DNA of 64,000 nt from Photobacterium profundum (GTDB taxonomy: Bacteria; Pseudomonadota; Gammaproteobacteria; Enterobacterales; Vibrionaceae), in the NCBI RefSeq assembly GCF_003026285.1, contig NZ_PYOD01000015.1, positions 1-64,000 of the forward strand, written 5' to 3'. Positions 52,328-61,533 of this stretch are shown here, in pieces; position 1 is the first letter of the stretch, and the number at the start of each line of letters is the position of its first letter. The notes below the pieces were generated by a model that had not been told where the DNA came from, searched no databases, and saw only the letters and a list, made by a program, of their open reading frames with translations. The position numbers and the translations under genes were made by a program.

Positions 52328-52486
52328 TTATGCAACGTGATACCTGGTAAAAACACGTTTATCATGAACTATTTACCTTAGAGTGAGTCGTGAGCACTAA
52401 GTCAGTTATTTCACTGTAAGTAAATTATTCTTTTGTAAATGTGTCTGCCTATAATTAACTCAAATAAGATATATAGGTTTTACAAT

Positions 52487-52888
52487 ATGAAACTTTTTGT
52501 GCTTTTTATAGGGATGCTGCTTCAAGGTCTTGCTGTCTATATCGCTTTTTTTAGTGGTGTAGGTGGCAGTAATGTTTACATAGCGACTATTATCTCAATT
52601 ATTTCACTTAGTACTCTAATGGCTATTAGAAGTTTAATTGCCCCTGCCTGTACATTCATGGGAATTATCATTGGTTTATCACTATCCCATAATCAGGCCG
52701 ACTTAAGTGTGCTGGCTAAATTGGAACAAGCAGTGAACGTTGCTTTTGAAGGCGTAGATTTGAGTGTGAAAGGGCTGAATTACAGCGATGTTAATGGACA
52801 GAAATCAGTGAATGTTCTAGAAATTGTAGAGCCTTTAACTGAACAAAATAGTCTTGTTGCTGTAGTGAAAAAAGAAAATATACAGTAA
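52487..52888 (+). CDS. Hypothetical small membrane protein
   Basis: 133 aa from the ATG at 52487, with AGG nine bases upstream. The frame stays open to 52439 but without support. Three hydrophobic stretches span about 2-70 (LFVLFIGMLLQGLAVYIAFF, then IATIISIISLSTLMA, then CTFMGIIIGLSL). A soluble tail follows (about 75-133). Family not recognised. A terminal fragment of the MITE-like repeat lies just downstream. Confidence 0.6.
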   Translation: MKLFVLFIGMLLQGLAVYIAFFSGVGGSNVYIATIISIISLSTLMAIRSLIAPACTFMGIIIGLSLSHNQADLSVLAKLEQAVNVAFEGVDLSVKGLNYSDVNGQKSVNVLEIVEPLTEQNSLVAVVKKENIQ

Positions 52889-52893
52889 TAATA

Positions 52894-52920
52894 TGTACCC
52901 AACCTTGAGGTGACTTGGGT
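52894..52920. repeat. Solo terminus of the MITE-like element
   Basis: ACCCAACCTTGAGGTGACTT then GGGTGTG: the right part matches the terminal repeat (CTTGAGGTAGCTTGGGTATA) at about 17 of 20 positions. The left ACCCAA and right TTGGGT are complementary, so it may also act as a weak hairpin between two convergent genes. Confidence 0.5.
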
Positions 52921-52931
52921 GTGTTGCATAT

Positions 52932-54185
52932 TTAATCAATGAGAGGAATTAACAACCGCTGTCCTGCAATTATAAATGAATTTGACATCTCATTGGCTTG
53001 CTTAATTCTTGATACAGTCGTGTTGTTGTTATGTGCTAATTCGCTTAACGACTCACCAACTCTTATTTTATGAATGAAATATTTGTGTCTAACATAAAGG
53101 CGGCTGTCGATATTGTTATAAAAAGTTTCAATATTATTTTTTGGTAATAATACAATGTTGTCTCTATTTTTAAGCGTGTAGCCTGCTGTATACCCAGGGT
53201 TTAGCGCATAAAGTTGTTTACTGGATATATCAGCATGTTTCGCTATTTTCTTTAAACGAACACGATTGTTCACGATAACTTCTGTCACTGCTGGTGAGGC
53301 TGGTATCATCGCAAAATCAAGTTGATACTGGTATTCCTGTTTATGTTTTACGATATCAGCCATCGCAAGCAACTTCGGTACATATAAGCGTGTTTCTTTC
53401 GGTAATTCTAAATACCAAAAATCAGTTGAGATGCCTTTTTTCTTATTACTTTTAATGGCATTTCTGACTCGAGCTTCACCCGTGTTATAAGCGGCTATTG
53501 CATGTAGCCAGTTACCGCTAAATCTATCGTGCAAGTATTCAAGAAGATCTAACGCTGCATGGGTTGATGCAATCACATCACGACGGCCATCGTAACCTTG
53601 CCAATACTCCAATCCAAAAGACTTCCCAGTAGGTGCTGTAATTTGCCAAAGCCCTGATGCACCTTTGTTTGAATGGGCAAACTGATCAAAAGAACTTTCA
53701 ATAAAAGGAAGCAGCACGATTTCTGTCGGTAAACCACGTTTCTGTATTTCTTCATACATCAGGTATAGAAAAGGTTCAGCACGTTTAGACACCGTTTTAA
53801 TGTGTAAGGGGTTATCGACAAACCAATTTCGGTAATATCGAATGCGCTTGTTATTAGGTACAGGCAGTGAAAAAGACTCTCCCATTACGTTCCACAAATC
53901 GGGTGCGGAATGAGGGGGAATTGTTGTTGTACTATTAAATGTCTGACTATTTAAATACTTAAGATTAAAAGGTTCATATATAGACTGGCTGTTTTGCTTA
54001 CCAGTAGCAATAAAAAAACCTTCTTGCTGCTGATGAGATATAGGGCAGTTTTGGTTAAGTTCAACAGAGGTTATAGTAATAAGGTTGTCACTTTCTGTTA
54101 GAGCGCTATTTGTCGGCTCAATGTTTTGGAGCCCTTGGCAACCGGAAATAATAAGAGTAAAAAACAATATTAGAAGCCACTGCAT
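52932..54185 (-). CDS. mltD: Membrane-bound lytic murein transglycosylase, MltD-like
   Basis: 417 aa lipoprotein (lipobox LIISGC, Cys16). The SLT domain (about 150-260) has catalytic Glu in LLPFIESSFDQFAHS, then GASGLWQITAPTGKSFGL and AIAAYNTGEARV. A single LysM domain ends the protein (HKIRVGESLSELAHNNNTTV...); E. coli MltD (452 aa) has two. It cleaves peptidoglycan to 1,6-anhydromuropeptides at the outer membrane's inner face. The 279-bp region upstream is featureless. Confidence 0.88.
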   Translation of the reverse strand: MQWLLILFFTLIISGCQGLQNIEPTNSALTESDNLITITSVELNQNCPISHQQQEGFFIATGKQNSQSIYEPFNLKYLNSQTFNSTTTIPPHSAPDLWNVMGESFSLPVPNNKRIRYYRNWFVDNPLHIKTVSKRAEPFLYLMYEEIQKRGLPTEIVLLPFIESSFDQFAHSNKGASGLWQITAPTGKSFGLEYWQGYDGRRDVIASTHAALDLLEYLHDRFSGNWLHAIAAYNTGEARVRNAIKSNKKKGISTDFWYLELPKETRLYVPKLLAMADIVKHKQEYQYQLDFAMIPASPAVTEVIVNNRVRLKKIAKHADISSKQLYALNPGYTAGYTLKNRDNIVLLPKNNIETFYNNIDSRLYVRHKYFIHKIRVGESLSELAHNNNTTVSRIKQANEMSNSFIIAGQRLLIPLID

Positions 54186-54464
54186 ATTAATACCATCTAC
54201 GACTAATCAATGTGATACACCTTGTTAATGATATAAAAGTATCATTAAAACCAAGCATAAATATTTCATTGATAAAAATATAGCATGAATTATTTGTCTT
54301 GCTTATGAATGAATATGACAATAACCAAAGTCTTGGTGATGAGACAATATTCTTGTTATTAAGGGGAGAGATAACGGGTTGTAAAATGTGCGATCGATAA
54401 TTATTTCGAAAAAATCAGCTATTATTTAGTCATGTATTTGATAGTACTGTTAATAGGAAATGGT

Positions 54465-54986
54465 ATGGAGATAACTCGTTATCCAGTAGGAACCATTCTT
54501 AAAGTTCGTTGCTTATCATATTGGCACTATGGCATGGCTGATGGGAGAGGTGGGGTAATACACAATTCAAAAAAACGTAGGCAAGTACAGTTTGATACGT
54601 TATATGAGTTTTCAGAAGGTAGAACTATTTTGGTTAGTTCAATTACCAGTGATGAACCAGAGAAAGCATATTTATATGCTCAACAATACTTAGGTACTCC
54701 TTATAATTTATTCAATCGTAATTGCGAACAATTTGTTCGTCAATCGCATGGTTTGCCTGTTGAGTGCACTCAATTTCAACGGTTATTTGTACTATTATTT
54801 GCAGGGCTTCTTATTACGGGGACTGAAAATAGGTTAATTAAATTAGCGGGGGTTGGCTTGCTTGTTGGCGGTATCATCGCGCCCGCAGAAAAGCGACCTT
54901 ATCGACGAGCGATAGCAGGGGCTCGTTTGACCGTAGGAGGAGCGATTGTGCTTTCTAAGGTATTGCGGCTCGTTTTTCGCCGTTAG
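54465..54986 (+). CDS. LRAT-like (NlpC/P60-related) thiol hydrolase or acyltransferase
   Basis: 173 aa from the ATG at 54465, with AGGAA upstream. The permuted NlpC/P60 (LRAT) triad is visible: His21 (YWHYGMADG), His33 (GGVIHNS) and Cys87 (FNRNCEQFV). Two hydrophobic segments follow (about 100-140, LFVLLFAGLLITG and GVGLLVGGIIAP), so it is probably membrane-anchored. Bacterial members may act on lipids or amides; the substrate is unknown. Confidence 0.72.
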   Translation: MEITRYPVGTILKVRCLSYWHYGMADGRGGVIHNSKKRRQVQFDTLYEFSEGRTILVSSITSDEPEKAYLYAQQYLGTPYNLFNRNCEQFVRQSHGLPVECTQFQRLFVLLFAGLLITGTENRLIKLAGVGLLVGGIIAPAEKRPYRRAIAGARLTVGGAIVLSKVLRLVFRR

Positions 54987-55093
54987 TGTGTTTTTTTGTG
55001 GTTTAGTAATATTTTGGTCTATTCTTTTTCACTGTAGTAAGTCAAATTTGGACTATTCGATCTGTAGCACAGACATTGACTTGATATCCCGTT

Positions 55094-55420
55094 ATGTTAA
55101 AAAGACGTAACAGAGTATTTGCACTAAAAAATGGAAAGAAAGTGACTATTTTAATCGAACGAGAGCATGACCTGCATATTGATGACGTTGCCGTCATGTC
55201 AGAACAAATCGCTGATGAGCTTGCTAATAAGTATGGAATCGAATGGTCTTGGCAAGATGACCGTTTGATTATTGATCATATGTCAGCCCGTGGTTTTCTT
55301 CATTCTCAGCATGGAAAAATCACCATTCAATTGAAATTAGGCTTTGCTGCTAGCCTTTTTGCTTCAAGTATTGAAAACAGTATTTCTAAACGTCTTGATC
55401 AGTTACTGATTACGCAATAA
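55094..55420 (+). CDS. Polyhydroxyalkanoic acid system family protein
   Basis: 108 aa, matching the small PHA_gran_rgn family: EREHDLHIDDVAVMSEQIADELANKYGIEWSWQDDRLIID, then GFLHSQHGKITIQLKLGFAASLF. Such proteins accompany granule-associated (phasin) genes in PHA producers. Their biochemical role is not established. Two phasin genes follow 245 and 1074 bp downstream, which supports the call. No clear ribosome binding site precedes the ATG. Confidence 0.8.
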   Translation: MLKRRNRVFALKNGKKVTILIEREHDLHIDDVAVMSEQIADELANKYGIEWSWQDDRLIIDHMSARGFLHSQHGKITIQLKLGFAASLFASSIENSISKRLDQLLITQ

Positions 55421-55665
55421 TTACCTTTTAGTGTTGTTATTTACCGAGCTGTTATTTCATTAAAATAGCTCGGTTACCTTTACCCCTCTACTTATTACCT
55501 CTCTGCTTATTATTTATCTTTATTCTTCAAATATTTGATCTCGCCCACGATAAATTACTGTTTTAGTAAGAACATTCTAATTGAAATTCCTATTCTAGTT
55601 ACAAGTAGTCAGGCAATACCCACTGACTGACAGTCGAATTAACAGTAATCCCGGAGGGCGCAACA

Positions 55666-56391
55666 ATGAGCATCTTTAAACAGACTGCAGATGAATCAAG
55701 CAAAGAGAAAAAGCTTGTACGTGATGCCATGGTCTACAACATTTGGTTAGCAGGATTAGGTGCTTATGCGAAAAGTGCCGATGAAGTTAATCAACTGTCA
55801 GGCAAAGGCAAAAGCCTTTTTGATGAGTTAATTGAGCGTGGTCGTTCAGTTGAATCAAATACAAAAGAACGTGTACATACAGCACGTAGCCAAACATCAG
55901 TCGCTATTGAAGAACGTATGCATCAAATGGTGCAAGGTTTCATCGGTATTGATAATGAACGTTTAGATCGTGTTGATGACAAAATTGATCAACTAACAGC
56001 CAATATTGAAGCGCTATTAGTTCGTCAACAAGAAGGCAAATCTGCAGTTAAGAAAACTGTAGCGAAAGAGCCAGCAAAGAAAGTAGCTAAAACACCCGCA
56101 ACCCGTGGAAAAAAACCAGGCGTTGCGCGTCGTAAATCAGCAGTGAGTGCTGTAGAAAAAAAAGAAACACTTTCAGAAAAAGCAGTAGTGGCAAATTCTG
56201 AAGTAAAGCAGGAAACCGTAGTAGCTAAAGCTGTTGTTGCTGATTCTATTGCGGATAAACCAAAAACTGACGCTAAGTCTGCCGTAGTGAAAACTGAACT
56301 GGCAAAAACTGAGTCATTAAATGAGAAACCAGAAGCAGTAACTACTGCTGGCAATCAATCTGTTGTTACAAAGCCAGTAGAAGTGAATTAA
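55666..56391 (+). CDS. PHA granule-associated protein, PhaF-like phasin with basic tail
   Basis: 241 aa. The N-terminal phasin domain (about 15-125) carries NIWLAGLGAYAKS, a leucine-rich coiled coil and RLDRVDDKIDQLTANIEAL. The C-terminal ~110 residues are Lys/Ala/Pro-rich (KKTVAKEPAKKVAKTPATRGKK), like the histone-H1-like tail of PhaF that links granules to DNA, though less repetitive and more acidic at the end. GGAGG precedes the ATG. It pairs with the short phasin downstream. Confidence 0.82.
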   Translation: MSIFKQTADESSKEKKLVRDAMVYNIWLAGLGAYAKSADEVNQLSGKGKSLFDELIERGRSVESNTKERVHTARSQTSVAIEERMHQMVQGFIGIDNERLDRVDDKIDQLTANIEALLVRQQEGKSAVKKTVAKEPAKKVAKTPATRGKKPGVARRKSAVSAVEKKETLSEKAVVANSEVKQETVVAKAVVADSIADKPKTDAKSAVVKTELAKTESLNEKPEAVTTAGNQSVVTKPVEVN

Positions 56392-56494
56392 TACGCGCTA
56401 TATACCGATGAGCTTATGCATGAAATGGTGAGCTTCAAAGAAGACTTAGCGAGATTATCTTATACAGATCAGCGTTTATACGCAGGAGATTATT

Positions 56495-56854
56495 ATGATT
56501 GATAAAACAGTAGCAAAAGCGGCGAAAAATGTCGTAGAAAGTGGCGAAGGTGTTGCACGCAATATTTGGCTTGCAGGTTTAGGTCTATATAGCCGCACAC
56601 TTGAAGAAGCTCAACAAATTAACGATAAAACGAATACTGCGTTTGATGAACTTGTTGAACGCGGCAAAGAAGTTGAAGTTCAAGCGAAAGAGTGCATTGG
56701 TAAAAATGCAGAAAAAGCGACTGACGAAGTTGAAGCTGGTATGAATGATTTATTCTATCGCTTAAGTGGTGTTGATCGTGAAAAGCTAGACCGTATGGAC
56801 GATAAAATCGACAAACTAACATCAGCAGTTGAAAAGCTAGCAGAAGTAGAATAG
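56495..56854 (+). CDS. PHA granule-associated protein, PhaI-like phasin
   Basis: 119 aa, essentially the phasin domain alone: NIWLAGLGLYSRTLEEAQQ, then KTNTAFDELVERGKEVE and REKLDRMDDKIDKLTSAVEKL. It is similar to the N-terminal half of the preceding protein, so the pair arose by duplication as PhaF/PhaI did. It coats PHA granules. AGGAG precedes the ATG. No PHA synthase lies in the window. Confidence 0.82.
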   Translation: MIDKTVAKAAKNVVESGEGVARNIWLAGLGLYSRTLEEAQQINDKTNTAFDELVERGKEVEVQAKECIGKNAEKATDEVEAGMNDLFYRLSGVDREKLDRMDDKIDKLTSAVEKLAEVE

Positions 56855-56979
56855 TTACAATTTACACAGGGTTACGAGGTTATAAGCCAGCCAAGCCAGA
56901 CAATAATGTAGCCCTGATAGCATATATAGACTGAGTTATAAGAGATTTTTCTAACAACGTTAGTTATATGCTTTTTAAG

Positions 56980-57014
56980 GTTGCGCGTGTGCCATGCACG
57001 CGCACCTCTTTTTG
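56980..57014 (+). terminator. Terminator after the phasin genes
   Basis: TGCGCGTG and CACGCGCA pair over 8 bp around a seven-base loop, followed by CCTCTTTTTG. The rest of the 392-bp gap to 57247 shows nothing. Confidence 0.8.
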
Positions 57015-57246
57015 TTTGTGAGTTTTTGTTTTAAATATTGTTGTCACGCCAACAATGGTGAGCTGGTTGTGACTATTCTATGTATTAGGACAGGGCAAAA
57101 GGACAGTAATAATCTATATTATTACGACGTATGTCACTTAACGTTTACTGCCATGCATTAAGCCGATAGGTTATAGATGAACTTTTATTTATAAGATTCA
57201 TGACCTAAAGTACTAATAAAGAATGTAAAATTTAAGGGTGGTAGTT

Positions 57247-58182
57247 ATGTACAGTTGGCGTACCAGAGCATTCAACAAAGTCTTATCACGCGTTATGCGC
57301 CAGCGCCTTGCGAGTTGTCACTCCACATTAGAAATGCGTGAACTTATTAAGAATATTGATAGCTATGGCGCACTTATTAGCATGCCTAAAGGAATGGAAG
57401 TTGCTCCTACCAAATTTGCTAGCATCAACTGTGATTGGGTCGATATGCCTAAAAGCAGTGGTAATAAAATAATTTTGTATTTTCATGGTGGCGGTTTTTG
57501 TTTCCATAGCCCCAATACCCATAATGCTTTCTTAGCCAGACTATCCAATGCAACCAAATCGCGCGGTTTAATGGTTAATTACAGCTTGGCACCAGAATCC
57601 CCATACCCGATAGCGGCTGATGAATGTTACGCTGTCTATAATGCGTTATTGTTACAAGGGTATTTAGCGCATCAGATAATCATTGCCGGCGACTCTGCTG
57701 GTGGAAATCTTGCATTAACAACGGCTATTCGCTTGCGTGAAGCAAAGCAGCCAATGCCTGCGGCTCTCGTGCTTATGTCACCGGTTACAGATATGGCTGT
57801 AACGGGGGAGTCTGCGTTTACAAAAAGTAAAGATGATCCTTTTTTCGATTTAAGCAGCTTATTGTTGATGAGAAATAACTACATCGGATTGCAAAACCCT
57901 TGTGAGCCTGATGTCTCTCCTTTTTATGCCGATTTACATGGATTGCCACCGACTTTTATCACCGCTGGCACGGAAGAGGTCCTAATGGATGATGCTATTC
58001 GTACCGCCAATAAGATGAGTGAAGCAGGGGGAGATGTAACGATCAATATCGTTAAAGGTGTGCCTCATGTATACCCATTGTTTTATCAGCTAACCGAAGC
58101 GCGTGAAGCCATTAAGCTTATGTCTGAATATATTACAGGCAAATATAAAGAAGCTAAGCCATTAACGAAAAAGGCCAGCTAA
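57247..58182 (+). CDS. Alpha/beta hydrolase, hormone-sensitive lipase family
   Basis: 311 aa from the ATG at 57247. The oxyanion-hole motif is FHGGGFCFHS, the nucleophile elbow GDSAGGNLAL, the acid VLMDDAIR and the final His VKGVPHVYPLF. This is the family-IV (HSL) esterase pattern, acting on short acyl esters. Its place after two phasin genes makes a role in PHA or hydroxyacyl-ester turnover possible, but a terminator separates them. Confidence 0.88.
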   Translation: MYSWRTRAFNKVLSRVMRQRLASCHSTLEMRELIKNIDSYGALISMPKGMEVAPTKFASINCDWVDMPKSSGNKIILYFHGGGFCFHSPNTHNAFLARLSNATKSRGLMVNYSLAPESPYPIAADECYAVYNALLLQGYLAHQIIIAGDSAGGNLALTTAIRLREAKQPMPAALVLMSPVTDMAVTGESAFTKSKDDPFFDLSSLLLMRNNYIGLQNPCEPDVSPFYADLHGLPPTFITAGTEEVLMDDAIRTANKMSEAGGDVTINIVKGVPHVYPLFYQLTEAREAIKLMSEYITGKYKEAKPLTKKAS

Positions 58183-58526
58183 CCCCTTTCTTTCTGATAG
58201 CCTTTTTAACCGAAGGCTACCGTCCTAAAATCCTATCTCTTTGGCATTAATTTAAGTTGTATTGATTGTGCTTTCATATTGATACGTATCACTGTTTGTG
58301 GCGCCAAATTACATGCAGTTATTTACTTTGTGTATTAATTGATTATTACTTTATCAAAAAGTAATAAATACGTGATCTTGCCCAGATAAAGGTGTGATCA
58401 ACACCATACTGTCACGAAAAAACTATAAGATAAGTATTCTGGTCTGTGCAGTTTTAGCGCCGTTTAGATGTAGATTAATGCTAGGGCTAGCCCAAAGGGC
58501 ACGAAAGAATGAAGAAAGGTAATCAG
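58183..58526. other. Intergenic region after the esterase gene
   Basis: 344 bp. TAGCCTT and AAGGCTA (58198-58219) form a 7-bp hairpin just after the esterase stop, which may end its transcript despite lacking a T-run. Nothing else is seen. Confidence 0.5.
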
Positions 58527-58946
58527 ATGAATAATGCAAACGTGTTAATGGTTGATGAAAAATACCAATCCTACCCAGAGGGGATTCGTGACAAGTTATT
58601 ATCACTGCGTCAATTAGTGATTGATGTATCAAAGAAAATTGATTTGCCAGCGCAAGTTCAAGAAACAATCAATGCTAACGAACCCAGCTTTGTTGTTGAT
58701 GGTGGTAGCCCGATTCGTATTGATTGGAAATCACATACACCCAATCAATATGCAATGTATTTTCAATGTAAAACTAAATTGGTCGATACATTTAAAGAAT
58801 TATATGACGATACTTTCCGTTTTGATGATGATAAAGGCATTGTTTTTACCGTTGACGATGACATTGCAACTCGTGAGTTAGCACACTGCATTTCACTGTC
58901 GTTACGTTATCATCAAATTAAGCATTTACCGCTGCTAGGTGTGTAG
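58527..58946 (+). CDS. DUF1801 (YdhG-like) protein
   Basis: 139 aa from the ATG at 58527, with AAAGG seven bases upstream. The pattern YQSYPEGIRDKLLSLRQLVIDVS, then NEPSFVVDGGSPIRIDWK and YAMYFQCKTKLVDTFKELY is that of the DUF1801/YdhG fold, related to iron-chaperone frataxin-like proteins by structure only. Function unknown. Confidence 0.75.
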   Translation: MNNANVLMVDEKYQSYPEGIRDKLLSLRQLVIDVSKKIDLPAQVQETINANEPSFVVDGGSPIRIDWKSHTPNQYAMYFQCKTKLVDTFKELYDDTFRFDDDKGIVFTVDDDIATRELAHCISLSLRYHQIKHLPLLGV

Positions 58947-59090
58947 GTTTTGAGTCAATCCTAAGCAGTTGAGACTGGAAAGAGTCAGATAGCATTTGTT
59001 AACATTGTGAATTACGTAGAATTAAGTAACTATACATCTATATAAATTGTCGCCTAAGAAGTGTGGCAATAAGACAATATAGGAAAAAGT

Positions 59091-59840
59091 ATGGCGAAGA
59101 AATTTTACGTTGTTTGGGCTGGTCGAGAAACAGGTGTTTTCACAAGTTGGCCATATACGAAAAAGCTCGTCGATAAATTTCCGCAAGCACGTTATAAGTC
59201 ATTTCCTACAGAGCAAGAAGCTGAAGCCGCATTTGCATCGGGTCGTGTAAGCACCCCAAGATCTTCAGTTAAAAAGACAGCGTCTAAGCCGTCTGCATCT
59301 CTTGCGCCTAAAACTTCCAACTTTGAAGTTAATATCTATTGTGATGGCGCGTGCGATCCTAACCCAGGTAAATCAGGCTCTGGTGTAGCTGTGTATCGCG
59401 ATGGCGCATTAGCTGAGCTTTGGTATGGTTTATATAACCCTATGGGTACAAACAACACGGCAGAGCTAAATGCACTGCATCAATCGTTGCTTATTGCCAA
59501 GCAGGAAATTGAGAAAGGTCTGCGTGTTCAGGTATTAGCGGATTCTCAGTACGCGATTAATTGTTTAACGTTGTGGGCCTATAGCTGGAAAACAAAAGGC
59601 TGGAAGCGAAAGGTCGCAGGGGATATCAAAAACCTTGAATTGATTCAGCAAGCTCATGCTCTTTACGACACAATCAAAAACCGCGTAGTGGTGTCACACG
59701 TAAAAGCGCATATTGGTGTTGAGGGCAATGAACTTGCCGATCGCATGTCGGTATATGGCGCCGATCAAGAGCAGTACGACTTTTGCCAGTACTCAGATGC
59801 ATTAGATATAGAAAAGATTTTAAATTATAAGCGTGGTTAA
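59091..59840 (+). CDS. Ribonuclease HI with N-terminal hybrid-binding domain
   Basis: 249 aa. The N-terminal ~50 residues (KKFYVVWAGRETGVFTSW...KSFPTEQEAEAAF) are the caulimovirus-VI/HBD domain that binds RNA-DNA hybrids, as in eukaryotic RNase H1. A Ser/Lys/Pro linker (about 55-78) follows. The catalytic domain has the D-E-D-D residues in YCDGACDPNPG, NTAELNAL, LADSQYAI and GNELADRMS. It cleaves RNA in hybrids. Bacteria often carry a second, short RNase HI. AGGA precedes the ATG. Confidence 0.93.
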   Translation: MAKKFYVVWAGRETGVFTSWPYTKKLVDKFPQARYKSFPTEQEAEAAFASGRVSTPRSSVKKTASKPSASLAPKTSNFEVNIYCDGACDPNPGKSGSGVAVYRDGALAELWYGLYNPMGTNNTAELNALHQSLLIAKQEIEKGLRVQVLADSQYAINCLTLWAYSWKTKGWKRKVAGDIKNLELIQQAHALYDTIKNRVVVSHVKAHIGVEGNELADRMSVYGADQEQYDFCQYSDALDIEKILNYKRG

Positions 59841-59886
59841 TGCGTTTTATAATCATGCTATTTGATAAGTGACCAAAATAGAAAAC

Positions 59887-59930
59887 GGGTCGTTAAGTCG
59901 GATTGTAAACCGATTTAACGACCCATTTTA
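59887..59930. terminator. Bidirectional terminator between rnhA-like and pbpG
   Basis: A 15-bp stem (59887-59901 with 59910-59924, one wobble) around an 8-base loop. T-rich bases follow on both strands. Confidence 0.88.
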
Positions 59931-59950
59931 GAATCATAATAAAGTATGAC

Positions 59951-60847
59951 TTAGCCTTGTAAATCAGCCAATTTTACTTGTTGGTAGTTTTTCGCTGAAT
60001 CAGAAATTTTGCCGCTATTACCAGTTTGTAGCCACTTTTTAATGCGACCAGCATCGCCAATAGGAGTGAGCTTGCCTTGCGCGTCAAGCATTACCATTAA
60101 AATTTCTTTACCATCAATCTTGGTGATCATTGTTAAACAGTGACCAGCAATGTCTAAATAACCCGTCTTAGTCATTTCTACATCCCATTTTTTACCACGA
60201 GCCAAAACATTTGTATTGGTGTAACCCAATTTGTATTTTGGTTTAGTAAAGTAAACGGTGTGAACGGGCGTTGTACTGTATTTACGGATCTTCGCATATT
60301 TATAGGCGGCTTTTGCCATCTTATTAATGTCTGAAGCTGTTGATACGTTTTTAGGATTGAGGCCTGAACTATCCACAAACCTTGTGTTGGTCATACCTAA
60401 AGCTTTAGCCTTCGCATTCATGGCTTTAATAAATGCGTCGTAGCCACCAGGGTAGTTCCCTGCCAGTGCTGCTGCAGCCAAGTTTTCAGATGACATAAGT
60501 GCAATGTGTATAGTTTCGCCACGGCTTAATCGTGATTCCATACGAATACGTGTGTAACCGTTATACATCCGTTTCTTATCAATCGGCTTGAAGGTTATTT
60601 TCTCATCTAAAGGCAATTTTGCATCGAGTGTAACCATTGCTGTCATAAGCTTAGTAATAGAGGCTAATGGCATTACCACGTTCTGGTTCTTTTTATATAA
60701 GGTTTTACCAGATTTTAAATCGGTCACATAAGTACTGACTGACGCTGTTTGAATGTTATTGGGATCTAATTTGGCAGTCGTGGCATGTGCGGAAGTGGCG
60801 ATACTTACGCTTACCAGGGAAAAAATGAATAATAATGCTCTGCCCAC
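59951..60847 (-). CDS. pbpG: D-alanyl-D-alanine endopeptidase (PBP7)
   Basis: 298 aa from the GTG at 60847, which has AAGGAG five bases upstream and starts the signal peptide (GRALLFIFSLVSVSIATSAHA). An upstream in-frame ATG at 60934 is not supported. Serine-peptidase motifs are SITK (nucleophile), SSENLA (SxN) and MTKTGY (KTG). PBP7 cleaves D-Ala-meso-DAP cross-links of murein in the periplasm. Confidence 0.92.
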   Translation of the reverse strand: MGRALLFIFSLVSVSIATSAHATTAKLDPNNIQTASVSTYVTDLKSGKTLYKKNQNVVMPLASITKLMTAMVTLDAKLPLDEKITFKPIDKKRMYNGYTRIRMESRLSRGETIHIALMSSENLAAAALAGNYPGGYDAFIKAMNAKAKALGMTNTRFVDSSGLNPKNVSTASDINKMAKAAYKYAKIRKYSTTPVHTVYFTKPKYKLGYTNTNVLARGKKWDVEMTKTGYLDIAGHCLTMITKIDGKEILMVMLDAQGKLTPIGDAGRIKKWLQTGNSGKISDSAKNYQQVKLADLQG

Positions 60848-61080
60848 AATTGCTCCTTGAGGATGAAATAGTCGAAATGGATAAAAAAGGAAAGAGTGCA
60901 TTGTTCCCTTTAATGCCCAATACGTGCAAGTCAAGTTTATGTAAAAAAATGGAAAGATGCTGGATAATTAAGCAGTCAGACGCAGGTTTTAATGAAACGC
61001 AATGCAATTAGATGAATCAATATGCAGTGTGTGGATTATAATGAGAAAATATGTCTGACAAGTGTTGGTGAGGAGGTCAT

Positions 61081-61437
61081 ATGAAAATGGAACAATTGGA
61101 AAAATACCTGCTTAGCTTAAAAGGGGTTCAAGGTGGTTATCCTTTCGGCCCTGAAGCATATGTATTTAAAGTGATGGGGAAAATGTTTGCACTGACTGCC
61201 ATTCATAATGACGCTCCCAGTATGACGTTAAAGTGCCTTCCTGCTGATGGTGATTTTTTAGTTAATGAGTTTGCCTCTATCATTCCTGGCTATCACATGA
61301 ACAAGCAACATTGGATAACAATCGCTTTAACGGGTGAGCTATCAGAAAGTGTGCTGCAAGACTTAGCCGATAAATCTTATAATCTGGTTGTGAGTAAATT
61401 AACACGTGCCGATAAAGAGGCATTGTCTGCATTATAA
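61081..61437 (+). CDS. MmcQ/YjbR family protein
   Basis: 118 aa. The YjbR fold pattern is clear: EKYLLSLKGVQGGYPFGPEAYVFKVMGKMFAL, then HWITIALTGELSESVLQDLADKSYNLVVSKL. Family members are single-domain DNA-binding-like proteins without a proven role. GAGGAGG precedes the ATG. Confidence 0.88.
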   Translation: MKMEQLEKYLLSLKGVQGGYPFGPEAYVFKVMGKMFALTAIHNDAPSMTLKCLPADGDFLVNEFASIIPGYHMNKQHWITIALTGELSESVLQDLADKSYNLVVSKLTRADKEALSAL

Positions 61438-61533
61438 GTGTTAGCTGCAATCGTTGCCTGTATCTACCATCAGCCTATTTAACCAGCTTCGTTCGCTGGC
61501 TAAATATGGGCTAGGTACTCATGGCTTAGGGCA

